A DNA stretch of 33,741 bases from Lentisphaerae bacterium GWF2_50_93 (GCA_001804815.1 MHBI01000047.1:1-33741), one strand, 5' to 3'; shown: positions 1 to 9,141, numbered from the stretch's first letter. Numbers and translations are program-made. The notes: a model not told the origin generated them from the sequence alone.

Positions 1-741
1 AGCCGTGACAAGTGTACCGGACTCAGCATGGTTGACCGTCTGGGGACTCGTTCCAACGATCGACCCGTCGGGTCCGGCAGTATAGGTCAGCGTAAAGGTG
101 TCGATCGCGAAGGTCGCCGTAACTGCGATGTCCGCAACAACGTTAGCATCGGTCCTCGCCGCGGTCATAACATCATCGCTCCACTTCACAAAATGGTGGT
201 TCGTAGAAGGCGTAGCCGTGACAAGTGAACCGGACGCAGCATGGTTGACCGTCTGGGGACTCGTTCCAACGATCGATCCGTCGGGTCCGGCAGTATAGGT
301 AAGCGTAAAGGTGTCGATCGCGAAGGTAGCCGTCACTGCGATATCCGCCATTACGTTAGCATCGGTCCTCGCCGCGGTCATAACATCATCGCTCCACTTC
401 ACGAAATGGTAGTTCGCTGAAGGCGTAGCCGTGACAAGTGTACCGGACTCAGCATGGTTGACCGTCTGCGGACTTGTCCCACCTATGGACCCGTCGGGTC
501 CGGCAGTATAGGTCAGCGTAAAGGTGTCAATCGCAAAAGTTGCCGTGACTGCGATATCCGCAACTACGTTAGCATCGGTCCTCGCCGCGGTCATAACATC
601 ATCGCTCCACTTAACGAAATGGTGGTTCGCCGAAGGTGTCGCCGTCACAAGCGCACCGGATGCTCCATGGTTGACCGTCTGCGGACTCGTTCCAACGATC
701 GATCCATCAGGTCCGGCCGTATAGGTGAGCGTAAAGGTATC
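1..741 (-). repeat. 213-bp tandem repeats inside the ice-binding protein gene
   Basis: The + strand phrase AGCCGTGACAAGTG recurs at 1, 214 and 427, with a diverged form near 640, so the period is exactly 213 bp (71 codons). About 3.5 copies are visible and the array continues beyond base 1. Copies differ at only a few positions, mostly codon-neutral or conservative (for example HHF versus YHF, GGTS versus VGTS). This suggests recent duplication or gene conversion. The array could expand or contract by recombination and is a risk for assembly collapse. Confidence 0.93.
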
Positions 742-1767
742 GATTGCGAATGTCGCCGTAATCGTGTGATCAGTGGTAACATCAGTAAATGTGTGAGTTG
801 TAACGGCGCCTACGGATGAGCCATCTACAAGAACATCGACGACATGGCAGTTGACGTCAGGTGTAATTGTAAAAATCTGGTTTCCATGATAGGCTAGAGA
901 TACTGTGCCAGACGGGGTAATTGAACCGTTTGCACTGGCAGACGCTGTTATTACATTTGGAGGCAGGCTGCAGTCGGCGCCGCTGAATGTAACTGCGGCG
1001 ATTCGCGCCAATGTCCTGCCTTCAATCGAGCTACTGGCATTCATCGTGATGGATTGGTCGGCCATGATACTCCCTTTGAAGACGGAGGAGGTGCCAAGAG
1101 TCGCTGAAGTTCCTACCTGCCAGAAGATATTTTTTGCCCGTGCACCACCAGCCAAGACGACTTTTATTCCGACGCCCACCTGGAGATCGCTCCCTACCTG
1201 GAAGATCCAGACATCATCAGGACCACCAGTGAGGGTGACATCCGCTCCCGTTATAAAAGCGGTGCTTGTAAATTTGTAGAGACCTGGGCTGAGATTACTT
1301 CCGCCGATATTACCAGCTCCGGGATCCACCATATCCGCTGGCGTTCGTGCGGCGGCATCATTGTACGCCGTGGTCAAATCGTTCTTGGCCACAGTCAACA
1401 AGGCAGGATCAACTACCGCGCCTGCAGGGCCACCGGCATCGACCGCATAGATTGTCCCGTTCACCTGAGCGTCTGTCACTCCTATGAAAGACGCGGTGGT
1501 CGGACTTAGGCCGACATCCCCATTGATGGTACCGGGACCTGAGGTGATCGCAGCCCCGGCCAGAATCGTAAAATTGTCAGCCGTCCTTAGATTGACTGGC
1601 CCCGGACCTGCCGCCATCGCAGCCTGGGTCAAGATCACACCCACCGCAAACACAATGGCCATGGAAATATATTTTGTCCCCTTAAACCTATGACCCCATG
1701 CGGCAACTGCATCCATCGGACATGTCACAGTCTCTCTTTGTGGCATACCAACCCTTGTTTTATTCAT
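1..1767 (-). CDS. Ice-binding-like (DUF3494) secreted protein with InlB-type repeats, 3' end beyond window
   Basis: Reading leftward from the ATG at 1767, the frame stays open to base 1 (589 codons), so the gene is partial. A long N-region is followed by a hydrophobic segment (about residues 33-50) ending in QAAMA, a likely Sec signal peptide. Residues ~56-262 match the DUF3494 ice-binding family in pattern: the NFTILAGAAIT start, NGDVGLSPT, a GLYKF segment, DDVWIFQVG, NIFWQVGTSATLG, and the SSIEGRTLA end. From ~residue 272 come beta-rich repeats of the divergent InlB B-repeat/Flg_new type. The first is diverged; those from ~343 are nearly identical 71-residue units (FVKWSDDV, VTATFAIDTFTLTY). 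AAGGAA lies about 6-11 bases upstream of the ATG. Family knowledge: DUF3494 proteins bind ice or act as cold-associated adhesins. Ice binding is inferred; an adhesin role without ice binding is the main alternative. Confidence 0.88.
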   Translation of the reverse strand, partial: MNKTRVGMPQRETVTCPMDAVAAWGHRFKGTKYISMAIVFAVGVILTQAAMAAGPGPVNLRTADNFTILAGAAITSGPGTINGDVGLSPTTASFIGVTDAQVNGTIYAVDAGGPAGAVVDPALLTVAKNDLTTAYNDAAARTPADMVDPGAGNIGGSNLSPGLYKFTSTAFITGADVTLTGGPDDVWIFQVGSDLQVGVGIKVVLAGGARAKNIFWQVGTSATLGTSSVFKGSIMADQSITMNASSSIEGRTLARIAAVTFSGADCSLPPNVITASASANGSITPSGTVSLAYHGNQIFTITPDVNCHVVDVLVDGSSVGAVTTHTFTDVTTDHTITATFAIDTFTLTYTAGPDGSIVGTSPQTVNHGASGALVTATPSANHHFVKWSDDVMTAARTDANVVADIAVTATFAIDTFTLTYTAGPDGSIGGTSPQTVNHAESGTLVTATPSANYHFVKWSDDVMTAARTDANVMADIAVTATFAIDTFTLTYTAGPDGSIVGTSPQTVNHAASGSLVTATPSTNHHFVKWSDDVMTAARTDANVVADIAVTATFAIDTFTLTYTAGPDGSIVGTSPQTVNHAESGTLVTA

Positions 1768-2089
1768 TTTTGGTTCCTTTACTCTTGCTAATTGAGCATA
1801 GGCCGTACTTGTAACGCTTGATATGGGGTTGACACCTACTTCACCATGGGGTGGAAACCCCAGGGGAATGACAAATCATGAATGACGAATATTCGACCTG
1901 ACCATCCGCACATATATCTTGCTGCATCCATGTCTTTCCGGCTATTGCTGTGCCCGTATATGAATTCTGAAAGGATGGAGTGTCTCCCTATCCAGGAGGG
2001 GATGTCTGTATTATATTCATTATTGCCGGCGGGACGCCAGCGCTCCATAACACAGGCAGGATGGATATGTTATATCATACCATACGCCC
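1768..2089. other. Non-coding spacer between two minus-strand secreted-protein genes
   Basis: No convincing gene. It holds a small hairpin (TGGGGT/ACCCCA near 1850-1865), a low-complexity stretch at ~1868-1896 of the dispersed 'AATATTCGA/GAATGAC' type, and an imperfect dyad at 2025-2046 (GCCGGCGGGACGCCAGCGC) of the short palindromic-word family found throughout the window. The promoter of the ice-binding gene should lie here, but I cannot point to clear boxes. Confidence 0.5.
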
Positions 2090-2124
2090 AAAAAAAAGCG
2101 GGGAGGAATTTCTTCCTCCCCGCT
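2090..2124 (-). terminator. Rho-independent terminator of the propeller/FN3 gene
   Basis: On the minus strand a perfect 12-bp stem (AGCGGGGAGGAA paired with its complement, 4-base loop; arms 2097-2108 and 2113-2124) is followed directly by a run of eight T (2097-2090). It lies 18 bases past the stop codon of the 2142-5582 gene. Confidence 0.93.
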
Positions 2125-2141
2125 TGATATCATCTATCAAC

Positions 2142-5100
2142 TTACGGTGCGACAGGCGTTACTGAATTGGACGCATCTGATGGAATTCCAGTTCCAACAA
2201 CGTTCTTCGCCTTTACCTTGAAGGTATACGAGGTGCCATTTGCCAGACCTTTTACGGTTATTGCACCTGAAGTTGTTGTCGATACTGCGTCAAATGTCCC
2301 TATTTTTCCACCGGGAGTCGAAACAGCCGTGTACAGGGTGATATCCCTGCCACCGGTAGTTATAGGCTTTTCAAAGAGTACTGTTGCCTCTTTATCTCCT
2401 GGAGTCGCAACTCCAATAATCGGAGCACCAGGGAGTGCTGCCAATATCGGCCCTCTGGACTTGCTCAATATTGTGCCTGAATAACTGCCTGTTGCTGTTA
2501 CTTCAACTTTGATGGTAGTATCAACATCGGCATCAACCAAGGTATATGTTTTTGCATTTGCTCCAACATTTACGCCTATCGCCCCGGGCGTGGTATAGGT
2601 TTTCCACTGGAAATCAACTGTCGCCGCTGCCGGCGTCAAAGCACCGGCGGTCAATACATTGCCTACTTTGGCGATACCGGTTATAGCGCCTATGGCGGTG
2701 ATCGGGGCTATTGCCGTGCTTGGAAATACGGCTGTTATAACTCCTGAATCAGCGGGATTTGTTGCTGTTGCTCCTGCAACTGTGAAGGTGTCTTCACCCA
2801 CGCCAACTACTGTATAACCTGTCTTCGGTGTAATAGTAATTGTTGCAGTATAGGCTGTATTTGGAGCAAACTTTCCACCTTCCAGCGCCGGCGCCCATGT
2901 AATCTTTCCAGTGTATTGCACAGTAGCAGTTATTACTGTTTTTGGAGCTGCATACGTTACCGGCGGTGTTACTCCAGCAATTGCCAACGAGGTGATAGTA
3001 ATCCCTGTTTTCGGGAATATGGCTGTTACAACCCCTGAATTAGCAGGATTTGTTGTTGTTGCTCCTGCAACTTTAAAGAAGTTTGCAGCTACACCAGTCA
3101 ATGTATACCCCACTTTCGGAACAAGGGTAAAAGTAGCCGTATATGCTATACCGCCATCAAATATTCCACCTACTGGAAATGGGGCCCATGTAATCCCAGC
3201 AGCATTGTATTCAGCGGTAGCATTTATTGCTCCAGCTGGAACTGCGTCTACAACCGGTACTGTTGCTCCAGTTATTGTAGGGTTCGCAATTTTTGCCAAA
3301 GGCGTTACTGCGGGAGCGGTGGCCGCTGATGCAGCTCCTGTTCCTGCTATATTAGTTGCCTTTACCGTGAAGGTATAGGCTGTACCGTTTGTCAGACCAG
3401 TTACAATTATAGGACTTGTCTTTCCGGTTGCCGTTTTGACAGGAGCGCTCGAAGTCACGGTATACAATGTGATTGCACTGCCACCGTTACTGATTGGTGC
3501 AGTGAATTTCACAGTTGCCTGCCCATTTCCAGCAGTTGCTGTTCCAATAGTCGGTGCACCGGGTACATCGCAGGGCACTACTTTATTGGAGGCCACTGAC
3601 AATGGGCCATATCCTTCACTGTTCTTCGCCTTTACCTTAAAGGTATAGGATGTTCCGTTTTTCAGACCGGTCACAAGTATCGGCTTAGCGGAAATACCGA
3701 TTACTTCCTCTTCCACAGAGATGTTTCCTGGAGTCGAAACCGCTGTGTAGTGTGTGATTGGCTTGCCACCGTTATTTTTCGGAGGAGTGAAAGCAACGGT
3801 TGCCACTGTATCGCCTCGAATGGCGGTTCCAATAGTTGGAGCACCAGGAACTCCGGCCGTAGGTGTTACCTCATTGGAGGTAGCTGACACAGGGCCTGCT
3901 CCAGCAACATTCGATGCCTGTACTGCAAAAGTATAGGCAGCTCCGGCTGTGAGGCCGGTTACAGTTATCGGGGTTGTCGCACTGCCTGCGCGCGTAACAG
4001 AGATGCCTGCTGGCACCACTGAAGAAACGATGTACGATGTGATCGGGCTGCCACCGTTCGATGTCGGAGCCTTGAAGGATACAATTGCCTCTCCTTTTCC
4101 CGCAGTTGCTGTTCCAATAATCGGTGGACTAGGAACTACAGGTGCTGTCGCAGGTTTTACTGAATTTGAAGCTGCTGACGCAGGGCCTTTTCCAAGCGAG
4201 TTTGTCGCCGTTACCTTGAAGGTATAGGCTGTGCCGTTCGTAAGGCCGGATATATTTATCGAGGTGGGAAGGCCGGTCACGGTGTTACTGATATTGCCTG
4301 GAGTTGAAGTCACAGTGCATGATATGATTGGATTGGCGGCGTTGTCAACTACGACGAAGCTTACATCTGCCTGGGTGTCTCCTGCGGTTGCGGTCACGCT
4401 GGTTGGGGCGGGCGGAACAGTGCTTCCGTTGATGGAGCATTTCGCCAGATAATTTGAAGCCTTGCCACCTGCACTGGTGAAATCTCCTCCAACGTAGAGC
4501 GTCGCTCCGTCGACAGCGAGGGCTCTGACAGTGCTCTTTGCTCCTGAACCGAGGGGATGCCATTTGGCAAAATTATTGTCCCATTGGGCGATGTTGCTTG
4601 CCGTAACTATGTCTGCGGAGGTGAATTTTCCTCCCACATACAGAAATCCGGATCCGTCTACAGCGATGGAGCTGACCTCTTGATAATACATCCCTGTTCC
4701 AAGTGTACTCCATGTGGATGACGGGTCGTCCCACCTGGCGATGGAATTCGCAGAGGTTCCGTCTGCAGAGGTAAAGAAACCACCTGCGTATAAAAATGTT
4801 CCATCATAGAGAAGTGCGTTAATCGAGCCGTCCATTCCTGTTCCGAGAGCGCTCCATGCTGCGCCGTTCCATTTGGCGATATAGCCCACATTGGCAGTTG
4901 CACCAGCGGTGGTGAACCATCCGGCCGCATATATATTCGCTCCATCGATGGCCAGTGCGTTTACCTCATCGTTCGTTCCTGTCCCAAGAGCGCTCCATGC
5001 TGCACCGTCCCACCTGGCGATGTTGTTCACATCTGTGGTTGCTCCGGCATCGGCGAAGAAACCGGCCGCGTAAAGGTTTGCCCCGTCAAAGGCAAGGGCG

Positions 5101-5582
5101 TTTACAATATCAAAGTCTCCTGTCATTCCCGTTCCGAGAGCACTCCACGTGGATGTGGCTGGAGCCCATTTGGCTATGCATCCTGTATTTGCAACTCCGC
5201 CGGCGGAGGTAAAGAAGCCGCCCACGTAGAGGTTCCCGGTAACAGGGTCGACGACGAGGGATTTGACTGCGCTGTCCATACCTGTCTCAAGGGCGCTCCA
5301 AGTGGATGTGGTTGCGTCCCATTTTGCGATGTTATTTGCTGCAACTCCCCCAATCTGAGTAAAATTTCCCCCTACGTAACAGACGCGGTGGGAGGAAACA
5401 GGGTCATCAATAACATTCGTAATGGCGTAGACAACTCCGTTGGTGTTCGTACCCATGCCGACCCAGCTGGCATTGCTAATGGAGGCCGGAGGCGATGCCT
5501 GCGCAAAACTCTGTAGAGTCAAAATGATGGAAAACAGTAATATTGAGCATCCCTTTATAAGCCTAAGACTCCTGGATATCAT
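2142..5582 (-). CDS. Large secreted protein: seven-bladed propeller plus fibronectin III and Ig-like modules
   Basis: 1146 residues. An N-terminal signal peptide (LLFSIILTLQSFAQA) is followed by seven repeats of about 45 residues with the pattern LYVGGxFTSAGG..NxIAKW...WSALGTGM (residues ~40-390). The last repeat ends YLAKC, and a lone WVGMGT strand before the first repeat could close a seven-bladed beta-propeller. Next come four fibronectin type III domains (each starting P-x-x-P-x-I-G-T-A, with the NGTxYTFxVxAxN strand), two modules with W-A-P..GG.F...YTAT...GYT..GV...F.VAGAT.TNPA.SG, one LTAGALTP module of Ig-like type, and a final FN3 domain. No LPXTG, PEP-CTERM or other anchor is visible at the C-terminus (SVTPVAP). 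It is probably an exported adhesion or matrix protein; no enzymatic domain is seen. A terminator follows at 2090-2124. Confidence 0.9.
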   Translation of the reverse strand: MISRSLRLIKGCSILLFSIILTLQSFAQASPPASISNASWVGMGTNTNGVVYAITNVIDDPVSSHRVCYVGGNFTQIGGVAANNIAKWDATTSTWSALETGMDSAVKSLVVDPVTGNLYVGGFFTSAGGVANTGCIAKWAPATSTWSALGTGMTGDFDIVNALAFDGANLYAAGFFADAGATTDVNNIARWDGAAWSALGTGTNDEVNALAIDGANIYAAGWFTTAGATANVGYIAKWNGAAWSALGTGMDGSINALLYDGTFLYAGGFFTSADGTSANSIARWDDPSSTWSTLGTGMYYQEVSSIAVDGSGFLYVGGKFTSADIVTASNIAQWDNNFAKWHPLGSGAKSTVRALAVDGATLYVGGDFTSAGGKASNYLAKCSINGSTVPPAPTSVTATAGDTQADVSFVVVDNAANPIISCTVTSTPGNISNTVTGLPTSINISGLTNGTAYTFKVTATNSLGKGPASAASNSVKPATAPVVPSPPIIGTATAGKGEAIVSFKAPTSNGGSPITSYIVSSVVPAGISVTRAGSATTPITVTGLTAGAAYTFAVQASNVAGAGPVSATSNEVTPTAGVPGAPTIGTAIRGDTVATVAFTPPKNNGGKPITHYTAVSTPGNISVEEEVIGISAKPILVTGLKNGTSYTFKVKAKNSEGYGPLSVASNKVVPCDVPGAPTIGTATAGNGQATVKFTAPISNGGSAITLYTVTSSAPVKTATGKTSPIIVTGLTNGTAYTFTVKATNIAGTGAASAATAPAVTPLAKIANPTITGATVPVVDAVPAGAINATAEYNAAGITWAPFPVGGIFDGGIAYTATFTLVPKVGYTLTGVAANFFKVAGATTTNPANSGVVTAIFPKTGITITSLAIAGVTPPVTYAAPKTVITATVQYTGKITWAPALEGGKFAPNTAYTATITITPKTGYTVVGVGEDTFTVAGATATNPADSGVITAVFPSTAIAPITAIGAITGIAKVGNVLTAGALTPAAATVDFQWKTYTTPGAIGVNVGANAKTYTLVDADVDTTIKVEVTATGSYSGTILSKSRGPILAALPGAPIIGVATPGDKEATVLFEKPITTGGRDITLYTAVSTPGGKIGTFDAVSTTTSGAITVKGLANGTSYTFKVKAKNVVGTGIPSDASNSVTPVAP

Positions 5583-5854
5583 AACCCGCCCCTTTTTGTA
5601 TTGAAAAATTAATTAATTACATTTTTTTGACAATAGAATAAACTTGATGATATTTCAAGTTGTTTTCCATAAATTATTAATTTTATTCCCTGATTTATTT
5701 GAACTGATTGCAATCCCGCCATAACCAGGCTGAACAAGGCAATATCTGAAGAAATCAAGATCCGGGAGGAAACAGGCATTTGCTTATTCCTGTTTCCTCA
5801 ATATCTTTATGCTGCTTTTATCTCAGAAAAATAACACAGGATGGAAAAGAACCT

Positions 5855-6883
5855 ATGAAAACTGGCAAGCTGTATATCATGCTGACTGCGGCGGCTGCCG
5901 TTATCCTCCTATCGCTCATCGCCTTGAAAATGCTTTCCGGGCTTTCCGGGAAGGACGCGGCCGTGGACAAGACGGCAGTTTCCGTTACGGAAAAAGCACC
6001 AGCCAAGACGCCTGCTCCTGAAAAATCCTCATCAACTACCACGAAAAAGAGCGACCAGCCGTCAACCGATGAAAGGGATGCGAAAATCCAGAGGCTGATC
6101 GACGAACTCTGCAGCTTGAACGCAAAAAAACTGATGATTCCGCAGACCGAAGGCATAATAAGGGAACTCTGCGACTTCGGGAACGACGCTATTCCGGCAT
6201 TGAAGAAACTGCTCTCGTCGGATGCCAACATAAACATCAAGTCCTCTGCGGCCAGAGTCCTCGCCCAGATTGGTTCCGAGGAATCGGTCGACACCCTTGT
6301 GAGCTTCATAAATTCCGAGAGCAACCCCGGATGCAAGGATCTGTACATTAGATCCATCCAGGCAATCGACAAGCCTGAATCATCACCCGCGCTTATCAGG
6401 GCCCTAGAATCATCGAAGGACGTATTCTTCTCAACTGAGGCAAAACAGGCTCTTGCAAGATCAGGCAACGACGAGACCGTCAAACAGCTCCTGGCCGCAT
6501 GCCACAAGCAAAGTGAGAACAATTCCCCAATGTCGTCCAACATCCTGGGCGCCCTCTCGATCATAAGGAATCCTGAAACCGTCCAGTCCCTCTCGGATAT
6601 CGCCGCTTCAGAACAGAACCCGCAGATCAGGAAAAGCGTGCTCCTGGCCCTTTCCGGAATGGGCGACCCCGTGGCCTCGCAGTCGCTGGTAAGCCTCTTC
6701 AACACCGAGAAGAACCCCGACAGGAAGCCAATCATCCTAGATGCCATCGCGAACATACGCAACAAGGAATCGCTTGACATGCTAAGGCAGATCAGCGACA
6801 ACAACATCTATCCGCAGGATCTCAGGCAGGCTGCGGCCAGGGCGATATTCACCATCAAGAACGGCGTACCGCCGGCGGAGTAG
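5855..6883 (+). CDS. Membrane-anchored HEAT-repeat protein
   Basis: I chose the ATG at 5855 (MKTGKLYIML), preceded by GGAAAAGA. A longer frame from 5780 adds 25 residues without a better start. The 342-residue product has one N-terminal transmembrane segment (about residues 8-28), a Ser/Thr/Lys/Pro-rich linker, then PBS-lyase/HEAT-like helical repeats from ~80 to the end (for example SSAARVLAQIGSEESVDTLVSF, SVLLALSGMGDPVASQSLVSL, AAARAIFTI). Such repeats usually bind proteins. The topology suggests a solenoid in the periplasm, or an exported one. No operon partner is evident; it is divergent from the propeller gene. Confidence 0.85.
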   Translation: MKTGKLYIMLTAAAAVILLSLIALKMLSGLSGKDAAVDKTAVSVTEKAPAKTPAPEKSSSTTTKKSDQPSTDERDAKIQRLIDELCSLNAKKLMIPQTEGIIRELCDFGNDAIPALKKLLSSDANINIKSSAARVLAQIGSEESVDTLVSFINSESNPGCKDLYIRSIQAIDKPESSPALIRALESSKDVFFSTEAKQALARSGNDETVKQLLAACHKQSENNSPMSSNILGALSIIRNPETVQSLSDIAASEQNPQIRKSVLLALSGMGDPVASQSLVSLFNTEKNPDRKPIILDAIANIRNKESLDMLRQISDNNIYPQDLRQAAARAIFTIKNGVPPAE

Positions 6884-6888
6884 GATGA

Positions 6889-7063
6889 AGGATTATTGGA
6901 TTGTTGGATGAAAGGATTATTGGGTTTGAGTTCAAAAGAACACAATAGCTATGGAGATGCATGAGAATTAAAGAAAAGCTATTCCCTATATTTTTCACAG
7001 AATTGTTCTGGACTTACGTATTTGATACGCATCAATCCATCAATCCAACAATCCATTAATCCG
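6889..7063. repeat. Inverted pair of GGATTATTGGATTGTTGG-type arrays
   Basis: The stretch 6889-6923 consists of iterated GGATTATT/GGATTGTT/GGATGAA words. The stretch 7030-7063 is the reverse complement of the same text (CATCAATCC, AACAATCC, ATTAATCC). About 105 bases separate the arms, so the spacer between the HEAT gene and the GNAT gene could fold into a long imperfect hairpin. A short copy of the same words recurs at ~33460. Confidence 0.7.
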
Positions 7064-7076
7064 TCTTCCGGTATTC

Positions 7077-7496
7077 ATGAATATTAGAAAATCCGCTCTT
7101 AAAGACTGCGTGCAGATGCACAGGATTTCCTCTGCGCCGGGACTTTCAAACCCGCAGGGGAAGGTTCCTCCACTATCATGGTTTGAATCATTTGTCAGGG
7201 AAAAGCAGTATTCATATGTCATCAGGGATGGCAGACGTGTCGCCGGATTCGTGTTCGGAGAAAGGACCTGCGGGGACATCGGGCTCATCTGGATGCTCGG
7301 AGTAGATAAGAAGTACAGGAAAATGGGCTTCGCCGCCAGCCTGATGAAACATGCGGAGGAACGGATGAAGGCGGATGGACTCCACGTCATCATCGCATAT
7401 GGATATGCCAGAAATCCCGTTGTCCAGCGCTTGCTGAAGAAACTGCAATACCATCCCGGAAACACCTACGTGGAATACGTGCGCTTCCTGGATTAG
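7077..7496 (+). CDS. GNAT-family N-acetyltransferase
   Basis: 139 residues, a normal length for a single GNAT domain. The acetyl-CoA binding motif A is visible as LGVDKKYRKMGFAASLMKHA (R-x-x-G-x-A variant, about residues 75-94), preceded by the beta strands YVIRDGRRVAGFVFGE and DIGLIWML. The C-terminal part YARNPVVQRLLKKLQYHPG is the usual beta6-beta7 region. The substrate cannot be told; RimI-like protein acetylation or small-molecule acetylation are both possible. The start at 7077 lacks a clear Shine-Dalgarno sequence. The gene converges with the DnaJ-type gene. Confidence 0.88.
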   Translation: MNIRKSALKDCVQMHRISSAPGLSNPQGKVPPLSWFESFVREKQYSYVIRDGRRVAGFVFGERTCGDIGLIWMLGVDKKYRKMGFAASLMKHAEERMKADGLHVIIAYGYARNPVVQRLLKKLQYHPGNTYVEYVRFLD

Positions 7497-7502
7497 TGGT
7501 GC

Positions 7503-7557
7503 GCCGGTCTCCAGGCCGGCACTTTCCGGATAACGTAGCACAGGCATCTTGCCTGCG
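7503..7557. repeat. Two short palindromic words between convergent genes
   Basis: GCCGGTCTCCAGGCCGGC (7503-7520) and GTAGCACAGGCATCTTGCCT (from 7535) are separate small hairpins. They lie just past the GNAT stop codon (7496) and before the end of the convergent DnaJ-type gene (7621). They belong to word families that recur in other spacers of the window and may serve as 3'-end structures. Confidence 0.6.
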
Positions 7558-7620
7558 ATTTCTTGAATTCCATGTTTGATGTTCAACGAAGATCCAGCTT
7601 CCAATATCAAGTTACAGGCA

Positions 7621-8640
7621 TCACTCCTCAGCCCGGGGGTTGAAAGTTGATTTTGCAGCCAGCTGTTTCCATAGGCGTTTTTCCTCTTCGCCGCACTGTG
7701 GCGGAACTACGATTGAAACTCCTACGTAGAGATCTCCCCTGGCTGCATTTCCTGCCGGCAAACCCTTGCCGCGCACACGGAGCTGATATCCCTGCTGGGT
7801 GCCAGCGGGAACTTTCAATGAAATTTTGCCTTCCAAAGTCTGCACTGGAACCGTCGCTCCCAGAACCGCCTCCCACGGGGCCAGCTCCAGGCTGCCAACC
7901 AGATCGGCTCCGCGCGTCTGGAAATCTGGATGCTGGGCATAACGGACTCGCAGGTACATGTCTCCTGCGCTGCCCCCGGCAAACCCGGCATCGCCCTTCC
8001 CACGCAGCCGGATGGACTGTCCGGCACGGACTCCGGCCGGGATGCGTACCTGATAGGTCTGCGACTCCTCCTGGCCCGTCCGGGCATTGGTGCGGCGGAC
8101 CGTAATTGCACGCATGGCGCCCTTGAGCACCTCCTCAAGCGTGATGAGAATATCACCCCGGATATCCTCCCCCCTCTGGGCTGCTGTGTACTGTCCGCGC
8201 GCCTGATCTGCACCACCTGGAAATCCACGGGAACCGAATGGAGAGGAACCACCTGGCCTGCCAGCACGGCCACCGAAGAACTGTTCAAAGAAATCACTGA
8301 AACCAGTGCCCTCGAATTCAAAATCAAATTCCTCGCCTCCAGCTCCACGCCCTGGAGCCTGACGGAATGCACCGTCCCTGCCCGGAGGAGGCTGACGGAA
8401 CTGAGAGCCCTGTTTCCAATCCGCGCCCAGCTGATCGTACTTCTTGCGGTTCTCAGGATCGCCAAGGACTTCATAAGCCTCGTTGATATCCTTGAACTTG
8501 GCCTCGGCCGTCTTCTTGTCCTTGGCGACATCAGGGTGATATTTCCTGGCAAGCGTGCGGAACGACTTTTTAATATCGTCGACTGAAGCATTCCTCGACA
8601 CACCGAGTATCTGGTAATAGTCTTTATATTGAACCGGCAT
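7621..8640 (-). CDS. cbpA: CbpA-type (class B) DnaJ co-chaperone
   Basis: 339 residues. The N-terminal J domain (residues ~5-70) carries the HPD motif at 35-37 ([10 protein letters not shown]). Next is a Gly/Phe-rich linker ([22 protein letters not shown]; ~95-150). The C-terminal peptide-binding domains ([57 protein letters not shown]) follow. The four CxxCxGxG zinc motifs of classical DnaJ are absent, so it is a CbpA/class B protein that would stimulate DnaK ATPase activity in the cytoplasm. AGAAGGAG lies upstream of the ATG. No chaperone partner is adjacent. The symbol rests on domain order only. Confidence 0.92.
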   Translation of the reverse strand: MPVQYKDYYQILGVSRNASVDDIKKSFRTLARKYHPDVAKDKKTAEAKFKDINEAYEVLGDPENRKKYDQLGADWKQGSQFRQPPPGRDGAFRQAPGRGAGGEEFDFEFEGTGFSDFFEQFFGGRAGRPGGSSPFGSRGFPGGADQARGQYTAAQRGEDIRGDILITLEEVLKGAMRAITVRRTNARTGQEESQTYQVRIPAGVRAGQSIRLRGKGDAGFAGGSAGDMYLRVRYAQHPDFQTRGADLVGSLELAPWEAVLGATVPVQTLEGKISLKVPAGTQQGYQLRVRGKGLPAGNAARGDLYVGVSIVVPPQCGEEEKRLWKQLAAKSTFNPRAEE

Positions 8641-8796
8641 ATTGGACTCCTTCTAAGATGAGATTCATAAGTTAGCCCGGAAATCTTCCGCAACAAGTGG
8701 AAGAGTCCATCTTTAGCAATCAGCTCTCTTATGCAAGCGTTATGCTGGTATTGGCTGTGAGCATTCGATTCCGCTTATAATGTAATTTGTCTGGAA

Positions 8797-8841
8797 GTAG
8801 CACAGACATTCTTGTCTGTGGAGGCAATTTCAAATTGCCTC
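8797..8841 (+). repeat. GTAGCACAGACATTC word followed by a perfect palindrome
   Basis: The word at 8797-8820 contains the dyad CACAGACA/TGTCTGTG. It is followed without gap by GAGGCAATTT-C-AAATTGCCTC (8821-8841), a perfect 10-bp stem with a one-base centre. It matches the word at 29391-29414 except for one base in the loop (CTT versus CCT). Confidence 0.8.
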
Positions 8842-8980
8842 AAGGTGTTATATCATAATCAGCATATAAAGTAGCCATTATATGATATTCCTATGCGTAA
8901 CGGAATGGCTGCAAGGGCCATTTTTGTCATGTCGACTTTGCATTAACCCTTACATATCTGCGATTTCCGCATTCCAAAAA

Positions 8981-8991
8981 GGGTCAGACCC
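8981..8991. repeat. GGGTCAGACCC palindrome, REP-like
   Basis: A perfect GGGTC-A-GACCC dyad is followed by a second GC-rich dyad (CTCCCCTCGGAGAACGGGG region). Such palindromes are typical of REP sequences mobilised by Y1 (RAYT) transposases, but no transposase gene lies in the window. Assignment is by resemblance only. Confidence 0.4.
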
Positions 8992-9094
8992 GAATCGCGG
9001 CTCCCCTCGGAGAACGGGGTCGTCTTCCTCTTAAGTTAACGGCATTGGAATGGCACCGCATTCATATCAAAAGGAAAGATTATTATGCTTCAGA

Positions 9095-9141
9095 GTGGTG
9101 CACTTTGATTCGACCCAAGGTGGTGCATTTTGAAGTGACCC
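9095..9141 (+). repeat. Direct 22-bp repeat resembling an IS21-type terminus
   Basis: GTGGTGCACTTTGATTCGAC (from 9095) and GTGGTGCATTTTGAAGTGAC (from 9120) form two imperfect copies 25 bp apart. Multiple short terminal repeats with a GTGGTGCA-TTT core are seen at ends of IS21-like elements. No transposase remains nearby, so at most this is a relic. Confidence 0.4.

Noticed and set aside
1..741. Possible CRISPR-like array at the left edge because of regular repeats.
   Set aside because: The period of 213 bp has no repeat/spacer alternation and is an exact multiple of three within a coding frame.
1..1693. Plus-strand frames of 60-124 codons at the left edge.
   Set aside because: They are antisense shadows of the ice-binding gene; their apparent repetition simply mirrors its 213-bp repeats.
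5818..6807. 329-codon antisense frame opposite the HEAT-repeat gene.
   Set aside because: The sense frame has HEAT repeats, a TM anchor and a ribosome site; the antisense product is Ser/Leu-rich with no family features.
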